Shown here piece after piece: positions 13,119 to 18,826 of a DNA stretch of 18,826 nucleotides (position 1 is its first letter; each line of letters opens with the position of its first letter). The translations under genes were made by a program, and so were the position numbers. The notes below the pieces were generated by a model. The model did no database searches. It was not told the origin of the DNA and saw nothing but the letters and a program-made list of their open reading frames with translations. This stretch comes from Candidatus Hydrogenedentota bacterium (GTDB lineage: Bacteria; Hydrogenedentota; Hydrogenedentia; Hydrogenedentales; SLHB01): positions 1 to 18,826 of the forward strand of contig JAJDAB010000046.1 of assembly GCA_029262095.1 (NCBI GenBank), given 5' to 3'.

Positions 13119-14381
13119 GTGACACCGCGCGACTATCTCGCAGGCCTTGAATTTCACGGTATCAAGCTAGGCCTCGATAACATTCGTGCGCTGCTTGATC
13201 GCGCAGACAATCCGCAGACGAAATACCCCACCATTCACGTCGCAGGAACCAACGGCAAGGGAAGCGTAATCGCGTTCCTCGATGCCATCCTTCGCGCTTC
13301 CGGATATCGGACGGGACGTTTCACCAGTCCGCACTTGATCGACGTGACCGAGCGATTCCTGGTCGATGGTCAACCGATATCGAACAATCAACTCGATAAA
13401 CAGATAGAACGATTTCGCGATATTGCTGAATCGAACAATATCCCGGTCACGTACTTTGAGATGGTCACCGCGATCGCGTTTAACCATTTCAAAGAAGCCG
13501 ATATTGATATAGCGCTCATCGAAGTCGGAATGGGTGGTCGTTTCGACGCCACCAACGTTCTGAGCCCTATCGCAACAGCAATCACGCCAATTGACCTCGA
13601 CCATACGCAGTACCTCGGCGATACCCTCGAAGCAATCGCCGGAGAGAAAGCGGGCATCCTAAAATCCGGGATTCCTGCCGTCATTGGCGAAACGCGATCC
13701 CCGGCCAAAGAAGTGCTACTCCAGCAAGCCAAGGAAGTCGGCGCGCCAACGGTGCTACTTGGTCGCAACATCCGATTTTGCGCATCGAATGCTGGAAAGC
13801 GATTCCACTATGAGAGCGATTCGTGGTTCGTCGAAACAGAAAACCTTGGCCTGCCTGGTCAACATCAGGCGGAAAACGCCGCGATCGCGACTGCCCTCGC
13901 AGAATCGATTCAGAATCGATTTCCCAATATAACCTCTCGTACGGTGGAAGCGGGTCTCGCTGCTGCACGTTGGCCGTGCAGGCTTGAACGCGTTGTGGAC
14001 TCACCCCCCGTCATTATCGACGCGGCCCACAACCCCGCCGCGTTCGATGCGATCGCAGAATTTTTGCCACGTGGTTTGGTCGTGCTTGCCGTCTCCAAAG
14101 ATAAACACGCGCAGACCATGGTGCGCATAGCTGAACGTTTCGCGCAACGGTTATTTCTTACGCAATACCAAGGTCCCCGCGCGATGCCTGCCCATGAATT
14201 GTCAGCATTCGTTTCCGATTGTCCCTTCGAGTTGGCGCCGAGCATCATGTCCGCAATCGATTTGGCCATTCCACAGGCAAACGATTACACTCCACTCATT
14301 ATTATTGGATCGATATTCGGCGCCGGCGAGGCGCGACGCTATCTCATCGAACGCTACGGCGCGCCACCGCTCCAGTTCTAA
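13119..14381 (+). CDS. folC: Folylpolyglutamate synthase / dihydrofolate synthase
   Basis: FolC adds glutamate to dihydropteroate and to folates, using ATP. The 420-aa protein begins at a GTG 17 nt after accD. The P-loop GTNGKGS is at 43-49 and FTSPHLIDVTERF at 68-80. The central region IDIALIEVGMGGRFDATN and ITPIDLDHTQYLGDTLEAIAGEKAGI is characteristic of Mur-ligase-type FolC. The C-terminal domain contains DAAHNPAAFDAI, the conserved motif with the catalytic-domain-closing Asp/His. Whether the enzyme is bifunctional or only a folylpolyglutamate synthase cannot be decided from sequence; the bifunctional form is the usual bacterial case. No clear terminator follows. Confidence 0.95.
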   Translation: MTPRDYLAGLEFHGIKLGLDNIRALLDRADNPQTKYPTIHVAGTNGKGSVIAFLDAILRASGYRTGRFTSPHLIDVTERFLVDGQPISNNQLDKQIERFRDIAESNNIPVTYFEMVTAIAFNHFKEADIDIALIEVGMGGRFDATNVLSPIATAITPIDLDHTQYLGDTLEAIAGEKAGILKSGIPAVIGETRSPAKEVLLQQAKEVGAPTVLLGRNIRFCASNAGKRFHYESDSWFVETENLGLPGQHQAENAAIATALAESIQNRFPNITSRTVEAGLAAARWPCRLERVVDSPPVIIDAAHNPAAFDAIAEFLPRGLVVLAVSKDKHAQTMVRIAERFAQRLFLTQYQGPRAMPAHELSAFVSDCPFELAPSIMSAIDLAIPQANDYTPLIIIGSIFGAGEARRYLIERYGAPPLQF

Positions 14382-14531
14382 TCGCGACTACGGTAATTCA
14401 TCGCGCTCTACATTCGATTCATCTGCCAATGGCGCTGTTCTGATGATCGGTTGCCAAACGAAAACCACGCCACCAAGCAAACGACAAGCGAACCGCCATC
14501 CATGTCCACACCCCAAAACACCCAGGAAAAA

Positions 14532-15593
14532 ATGCGCGGCAAAAAGCGTTCCGCCGCCATCATCGGTTTAGCGGTTGGTGCCATCATGCTCTATATCATG
14601 TTTCGCGGCACCGACTGGTCGGCGTTGGGCGATGCGTTGCGGCGTGTGCATCCGGGGTGGATTGCGGCTGCGTTTGCCGCGAAGTTTGGCGCACTCCTCA
14701 TGAAGACCTACCGCTTCCGATTTATCGTGCGGACGGCCGCCGAAGCACGATTCCGGTGGCTACTCAGCGCGACGTCACTCGGAATCCTCGCCCATGCGAC
14801 GCTGCCCGTACGTCCCGGAAATATCGTTCGCGCATTCGTGCTGGGCCGACTCGCGAAGATTCCCTTTCCCAAGTGCTTCGCCCTCGTATTGGTCGATAAT
14901 ACGGCCGATATGGTCGCGGTGGCGGTCATCATGGCGGCTGGCATTTCGGCGATTCCGGCCTCGCAAGAAATCGTGTTGCCCGCCGCGATGTTTGATACGG
15001 AATCCGCGATTACGTTTTCCGCGATGGCAATACGGCCCGCGGCGTGGGCCGCGACAGGTGGAGTCATCGGCCTTTTCTCCGCGCTCGTATTCACATACTT
15101 TCAACAACAGCGCGTCACTGCCTATTTGGAACGCAGGCTCGAACACTACGCCCCGAAGTTCGGCCCGAAAATTGGTGAAATCATTGACCACTTTCGCGAT
15201 GGGCTGCACATCTTCCGGTCCGTTCGCGAGATTGCGCGCGCTATGCTCATCACTATGGCTACGTGGTCGTTCAATCTAATGATGCACGTCAGTGTGTGGA
15301 ATGCGTTCGACCTGCCTTGGAATTGGACAACGCCCCTTATCGCGCAGGCGCTCATCCTCGCCTCGATGGCGCTACCCGGCGCACCTGCGTTCGTCGGTGC
15401 GTATCACATCGCCGTCGCGGTTGCCGTGCTTATCGCGGCGCCCAATGCCGACGTGCCCACAGCGAAAGCTGCGGCGATTCTGAATCACATCGTGTATTTC
15501 TTGCCCATATTCATTTGTGGCGCGGTGAGTTTATACGTCGAGCACATTCGCCCAGGCGAAATAAATCTGGATGCCACCGCAGTGACGGAGTAG
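14532..15593 (+). CDS. Flippase-like membrane protein of the LPG synthase TM family (UPF0104)
   Basis: From the ATG at 14532 the protein is 353 aa with about eight hydrophobic segments. It opens with a short basic stretch and a TM helix, then FRGTDWSALGDALRRVHPGW, the usual start of this family. Other family marks are LPVRPGNIVRAFVLGRLAKIPF, followed by VLVDNTADM, and the late ALPGAPAFVGAYH. The family includes the transmembrane part of lysylphosphatidylglycerol synthase and other lipid flippase-like proteins. The soluble aminoacyltransferase domain is absent, so a transport or unknown lipid role is more likely than lysyl transfer. The start is chosen for AGGA just upstream and the family pattern; ATG 14502 or TTG 14451 would add 10 or 27 residues. 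The stop is 2 nt from the opposite-strand HD-GYP gene. Confidence 0.8.
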   Translation: MRGKKRSAAIIGLAVGAIMLYIMFRGTDWSALGDALRRVHPGWIAAAFAAKFGALLMKTYRFRFIVRTAAEARFRWLLSATSLGILAHATLPVRPGNIVRAFVLGRLAKIPFPKCFALVLVDNTADMVAVAVIMAAGISAIPASQEIVLPAAMFDTESAITFSAMAIRPAAWAATGGVIGLFSALVFTYFQQQRVTAYLERRLEHYAPKFGPKIGEIIDHFRDGLHIFRSVREIARAMLITMATWSFNLMMHVSVWNAFDLPWNWTTPLIAQALILASMALPGAPAFVGAYHIAVAVAVLIAAPNADVPTAKAAAILNHIVYFLPIFICGAVSLYVEHIRPGEINLDATAVTE

Positions 15594-15595
15594 CG

Positions 15596-16726
15596 CTACC
15601 CGATCGGGAATTCTTTCTCCGTGTCCCGAAACTTCTCGCGAACGTCTACAAAACGTTCCTCTGCCGATACGAACGCCTCGACGATATCCGGATCGAATTG
15701 TGCCCCGCTTTCCTCGCGAATGATTGCCGCGCATTTTTCATGCGGTATCGCGTCTTTGTAGCACCGCTTAGACGTTATAGCGTCGTAAACATCTCCGACG
15801 GACAAGATGCGCGCTGACAACGGTATTGTATCACCCGCAATTCCGTTGGGGTATCCATTGCCGTCCCAGCGTTCATGATGCCCCTCTGCAAGTTCGATAC
15901 CGATTCGAACAATATCGATGTTCGGAAACTCGGCGCGAACGGCACGCAATGTGCTCGCTCCCAACACGGTATGCTGCTTAATGATTTCGAATTCATCTTT
16001 CGTTAGCTTGCCGGGTTTCAGCAAAATCTGATCGGGTACTCCGACTTTACCAATATCATGGAGCGGACTCGCCGAGTACATGCTGCTGATGAATTCCTCG
16101 TCAACGATCTCCGCGTACTTGTCGGAATCGCGCAATTGTTCACACAATATTCGGCAATACTCACGCATCCGCTCCAAATGTTCACCCGTTTCCGGATCGC
16201 GCGATTCCGCTAACTTGGACAACGCGAAAATCATCGCCAACTGTGCAGACGCAATTTCGTCGACCTGCGCATGAACTTGAGCCTCAAGTTCCTCGCTATA
16301 CTCTTTAATCTGACGACCGAACTCTTTGTCGCGATCGTGAGCCCGTTTCCGTTCAACACACCCGGCGACACGTGCCTGAAGTAACGCTATATTGAAAGGC
16401 TTGACGAGGTAGTCGTCAGCCCCTTTTTCCAAACACGCGGAGATTCGTTCCATGTCGTCCACGCCCGACAAAATGACCACAGGAACATGTTGCAACTGCT
16501 GGTCCGCACGCAGCCGATCAAGGATCGCTTCCCCGCTAGTATCCGGAAGAATCAAGTCGAGAAGAACGATATCGGGTTGGTCTGCTTCGATTTGGTCGAA
16601 CGCCGACGCGCCGTCTCCAGCTTCACTCGACGTGTAGCCCAACTTGTCCATAATCTTGCACAGGACATCCCGGCTTGTCGGTTCGTCGTCTACGATTAAG
16701 ACATGCGCTGGTTTGCCCAAATCCAT
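15596..16726 (-). CDS. Response regulator with HD-GYP domain
   Basis: This 376-aa protein joins a CheY-like receiver (residues 6-125) to an HD-GYP domain (about 165-360) through a helical linker. In the receiver, VDDEP gives the acidic pair, D57 is the phosphoacceptor, and S87 and K109 complete the site. In the output domain, GEHLERM has H183, SPLHDIGKVGVPD has H223 and D224, and GHHERWDGNGYP carries the GYP triplet. This is the pattern of c-di-GMP phosphodiesterases, so phosphorylation probably controls breakdown of c-di-GMP. No sensor kinase lies beside it. The ATG at 16726 gives a normal receiver start; the frame is open to a TTG at 16780. It converges with the flippase-like gene with a 2-nt gap. 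Confidence 0.9.
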   Translation of the reverse strand: MDLGKPAHVLIVDDEPTSRDVLCKIMDKLGYTSSEAGDGASAFDQIEADQPDIVLLDLILPDTSGEAILDRLRADQQLQHVPVVILSGVDDMERISACLEKGADDYLVKPFNIALLQARVAGCVERKRAHDRDKEFGRQIKEYSEELEAQVHAQVDEIASAQLAMIFALSKLAESRDPETGEHLERMREYCRILCEQLRDSDKYAEIVDEEFISSMYSASPLHDIGKVGVPDQILLKPGKLTKDEFEIIKQHTVLGASTLRAVRAEFPNIDIVRIGIELAEGHHERWDGNGYPNGIAGDTIPLSARILSVGDVYDAITSKRCYKDAIPHEKCAAIIREESGAQFDPDIVEAFVSAEERFVDVREKFRDTEKEFPIG

Positions 16727-16797
16727 ACCCCCACTGAAACGATCAACCTTGACTTCGATATTGTTCAGCGCCTCCACCAAAGTTACGACAACGCCAA

Positions 16798-16816
16798 CTC
16801 ACGTAACCTACGCGAG
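16798..16816. promoter_or_regulatory. Imperfect inverted repeat upstream of the HD-GYP gene
   Basis: CTCACGTA (16798-16805) and TACGCGAG (16809-16816) pair at 7 of 8 positions around a 3-nt centre. It lies in the 157-nt gap between the M50B-like gene and the HD-GYP gene, about 70 nt upstream of the latter's start. No T-tract follows on either strand, so a terminator is unlikely and an operator is possible. Nothing else is evident in this gap. Confidence 0.25.
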
Positions 16817-16883
16817 TCCAGGTGAATTTCACAACATAAATGCAAATAGGTCACTGCCGTCGTAATCGAACTGGCGAATCGAA

Positions 16884-17615
16884 TTAGGGTTGCGGTTCGA
16901 CGGTCGCCGAAGCGAAAACAATAAAAACAAATGCGAGGCATACCGAAATAAGCATCCACACCGCGCCCCACGCAATCGTCGGAACGCCAGTGAGATCGGC
17001 CAACATCGCAGCATCGGATTGCGCGCCAGGCCGATCCAGGATGTCGCTCTTAATGTCTAATACCGCATAAAGCGTGCTTGTTAGCCCGATGACCGTGAGT
17101 ATGTATCCGTTCGCCGCGTTCGGTAGTTTTTGCGCAGCGGTGACCAACGCGATTCCCGCGATGGCGCCAAAGAAAAAGCCAAATCCGATAACCGGCCGCA
17201 CATAGACAATTGTCGCGACAAACACAACGAGGCCGAGCATGAGCACGGGAATGTTCTTGCGTTTGACATGCGATGCCGCCAGGAGGATCAAGCCGCCAAG
17301 GATGAGACTCCCCAGGTACCCCGCCGAGAGCGTGAGGAAACGGCTTCCCCCTTCGGTCAAGCACAGCCCGCCCTGCTGCGGGTCAACCTGCATCTCGACA
17401 ATCCGCCCCCCCGTCGCCACAGCGGTGATACCATGGCTCAGCTCGTGGAAAAAGACCACGAGTATCTTGAGAGGGTACACGGCCCATGTATCCCATATCG
17501 CAACAATGACGACGGTAATCGATAGCAATACGCCCGCCCGCTTCCAATGCATTGTCCGCTTGGGTAGGTCAATTTCCGGATTCAGTTTCAAGTTGTTCAC
17601 ACCCCCATCAAACAA
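16884..17615 (-). CDS. M50B-like membrane metallopeptidase
   Basis: The 243-aa protein has about six or seven hydrophobic segments. The zinc-binding HExxH motif (H57-E-L-S-H61, in VVFFHELSHGITAVATGG) lies in the second segment, and a later SDAAMLADLTGVP (200-212) matches the conserved C-terminal part of the M50B-like family. This family resembles site-2 proteases, which cut substrates in the membrane, but it lacks the PDZ domain and no anti-sigma factor is nearby, so the substrate is unknown. The catalytic residues look intact. The N-terminus is uncertain: TTG at 17615 gives the full frame, GTG at 17600 or TTG at 17591 are better placed after GGGGG, and ATG 17552 has no ribosome-binding site. 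It diverges from the reductase gene across a palindrome. Confidence 0.82.
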   Translation of the reverse strand: MFDGGVNNLKLNPEIDLPKRTMHWKRAGVLLSITVVIVAIWDTWAVYPLKILVVFFHELSHGITAVATGGRIVEMQVDPQQGGLCLTEGGSRFLTLSAGYLGSLILGGLILLAASHVKRKNIPVLMLGLVVFVATIVYVRPVIGFGFFFGAIAGIALVTAAQKLPNAANGYILTVIGLTSTLYAVLDIKSDILDRPGAQSDAAMLADLTGVPTIAWGAVWMLISVCLAFVFIVFASATVEPQP

Positions 17616-17630
17616 GTGAACTTAACGTCA

Positions 17631-17645
17631 TTTATACGGTATAAA
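17631..17645. promoter_or_regulatory. Palindromic divergent promoter region TTTATAC-G-GTATAAA
   Basis: Two perfect 7-nt arms surround a single G. Each arm contains a -10-like TATAAA reading outward, so the same 15 bp could serve both the reductase gene (+) and the M50B-like gene (-). The -35 regions are weak on both sides. The palindrome may instead, or also, be a protein-binding site coordinating the two genes. Confidence 0.45.
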
Positions 17646-17686
17646 GGGTAGTATCCGCGAATGAACCATAATCAATGGAGCCGCAC

Positions 17687-18775
17687 ATGACCGATCAGGA
17701 CATGAATGAATGGATGATCTACGGTGCGAACGGGTACACGGGCGAATTGTGTGCGAGAGAAGCGGTTCGCCGCGGACAGTCGCCTGTCGTCGCCGGCCGT
17801 AATGTCGGGGCTATCACCGCGCTCGGCGAAGAACTCGGTCTGGAGACATGCGTCGTCGGACTTGACGATCCGCGCGCGCTAGAACGCGCACTTCAAGACA
17901 CCGCCGCCGTATTACACTGCGCGGGTCCATTTTCAGCCACGTCGAAACCGATGCTCGAAGCGTGCGAAAGGGCGGGGACCCACTATCTCGACATCACGGG
18001 CGAAGTCGACGTATTTGAATACTCGCAGGCCAACGACGGGCGCTGGAAGGAAGCGAACATTGTGTCCATGCCAGGTGCGGGTTGCGATGTCGTGCCGACG
18101 GACTGCCTGGCGGCGATGTTAAAAAGCGTGCTGCCGGATGCCACGCACCTCACGCTTGCCCTCGTGTCGGAACCGATGCACGTGAGCCCGGGCACCGCCA
18201 AGACCGTCGTTGAAGGGTTGCCAAACGGCGCACTCATACGGCGTGACCGCGAACTTGTATCGATCGCATCCGGATCGAAGACGCGAATGGTGCCGTTCGA
18301 CCACGGTGAACGATTGGGCGTGTGCATTCCTTGGGGTGATGTGTCGACGGCGTTTTGGTCAACGGCGATTCCCAATATTGAAGTCTACCTCGGCAGCACC
18401 GAGAAAGAAGTAAAACAGATGCGGACCATGAGCAAACTCGGTTGGCTCTTAGGACTCGGGCCTATTCAATCGTTCCTCAAGGGGCAAGTCGAAAAACGAG
18501 TACCCGGTGCAACCGCTGCGGAACGCGCAGCGACCATGTCGCATTTCTGGGGCGAAGTATCAAATGGGAATGGACAAGCGGTCTCCATGACCTTGACCGG
18601 TCCGGACGCCTACGATCTCACCGTCGACGCTGCGATAAAGGCCACCATCGCCGTCGCGGCGGGCGGCATAGAACCGGGCGCACACACACCGTCCACCGCG
18701 CTCGGGGCTGAATTCGTACTGACGCTCGCTGGCGTCGAACGTGGCGAAACGGTGACCGCGGAGGCAACTGCATGA
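17687..18775 (+). CDS. Saccharopine dehydrogenase-like NAD(P)-binding protein
   Basis: The 362-aa protein starts with a Rossmann fold: WMIYGANGYTGELCAREAV (9-27), with GANGYTG binding the dinucleotide, then VVAGRN and HCAGPFSATSKPMLEAC. THYLDITGEVDVFE and MPGAGCDVVPTDCLA are typical of the saccharopine dehydrogenase/enoyl reductase-like family. That family includes bacterial trans-acting enoyl reductases and many uncharacterised members. Nothing points to lysine metabolism here, so the substrate is unknown. The ATG at 17687 is preceded by GGAG (17677-17680); the ATG at 17675 overlaps that site and is less likely. The stop codon overlaps the start of the next gene (ATGA at 18772), suggesting translational coupling. 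Confidence 0.86.
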   Translation: MTDQDMNEWMIYGANGYTGELCAREAVRRGQSPVVAGRNVGAITALGEELGLETCVVGLDDPRALERALQDTAAVLHCAGPFSATSKPMLEACERAGTHYLDITGEVDVFEYSQANDGRWKEANIVSMPGAGCDVVPTDCLAAMLKSVLPDATHLTLALVSEPMHVSPGTAKTVVEGLPNGALIRRDRELVSIASGSKTRMVPFDHGERLGVCIPWGDVSTAFWSTAIPNIEVYLGSTEKEVKQMRTMSKLGWLLGLGPIQSFLKGQVEKRVPGATAAERAATMSHFWGEVSNGNGQAVSMTLTGPDAYDLTVDAAIKATIAVAAGGIEPGAHTPSTALGAEFVLTLAGVERGETVTAEATA

Positions 18776-18826
18776 AGCGCCTAGTATTTATGTTTGCAGC
18801 AAAGGTGATGCTGATCCTTATTGTGC
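18772..18826 (+). CDS. N-terminus of a membrane or secreted protein (3' end outside window)
   Basis: The ATG overlaps the stop of the preceding gene by 4 nt (ATGA) and has a strong GGAGG (18760-18764) 7 nt upstream. The visible residues MKRLVFMFAAKVMLILIV show a basic start followed by a hydrophobic stretch, as in a signal peptide or first TM helix. Only 18 codons are in the window, so the family cannot be named. The overlap suggests it works with, or is at least co-expressed with, the reductase. Confidence 0.7.
   Translation, partial: MKRLVFMFAAKVMLILIV

Noticed and set aside
1..18826. CRISPR array or phage/IS element with transposase
   Set aside because: No evenly spaced repeats with spacers and no transposase, integrase or phage structural gene is visible on either strand.

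Overview
The window reads as a chromosomal segment of an uncultured-type, Gram-negative-like bacterium with moderately high GC (roughly 55% by eye). Class III cyclase/TPR signalling proteins, a GxxExxY protein, a long-form L25 and a cytosolic carbohydrate-enzyme-like protein recall PVC-group or Hydrogenedentes-like bacteria. No 16S or other phylogenetic marker was compared, so this is a low-confidence guess. Coding density is high and most genes lie on the + strand.

Region 1 (1-3952) is a decaying tandem array of paralogous membrane cyclase genes (class III cyclase - TM - TolB/FlgO-like - TPR). It holds the 3' end of one paralogue, the first ~20 codons of a second, one complete copy (1840-3798) and a frameshifted start of a fourth (3836-3903). 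In both broken copies the homology stops just after the catalytic FTD-x-x-DST motif. At that point a CCGCGG-rich inverted-repeat element begins: once with a GxxExxY (PD-(D/E)xK-like) gene as cargo, once with no cargo. This is the most unusual part of the window.

Region 2 (4005-7347) has two tandem stand-alone cyclic-nucleotide-binding proteins that keep the Glu and Arg of the phosphate-binding cassette, followed by a 753-aa protein with a beta-sandwich, a TIM-barrel glycosidase-like domain and a helical tail. With region 1 it could form a cNMP producer/receptor neighbourhood; this is inference.

Region 3 (7402-11450) is housekeeping: a promoter, tRNA-Gln(UUG), prs, rplY/ctc and pth, then ilvN and ilvC for branched-chain amino acids (without ilvB), closed by a strong intrinsic terminator. 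Region 4 (11493-15593) has a coiled-coil zinc-ribbon protein, accD (fatty acid synthesis), folC (folate) and a flippase-like LPG-synthase-type membrane protein.

Region 5 (15596-18826) has a response regulator with an HD-GYP domain (c-di-GMP hydrolysis or signalling) and an M50B-like membrane metallopeptidase, both on the minus strand. A divergent palindromic promoter region leads to a saccharopine-dehydrogenase-like reductase on the + strand, which overlaps by 4 nt the start of a membrane or secreted protein that runs off the window. Both cNMP-type and c-di-GMP-type signalling parts therefore occur within 18.8 kb.
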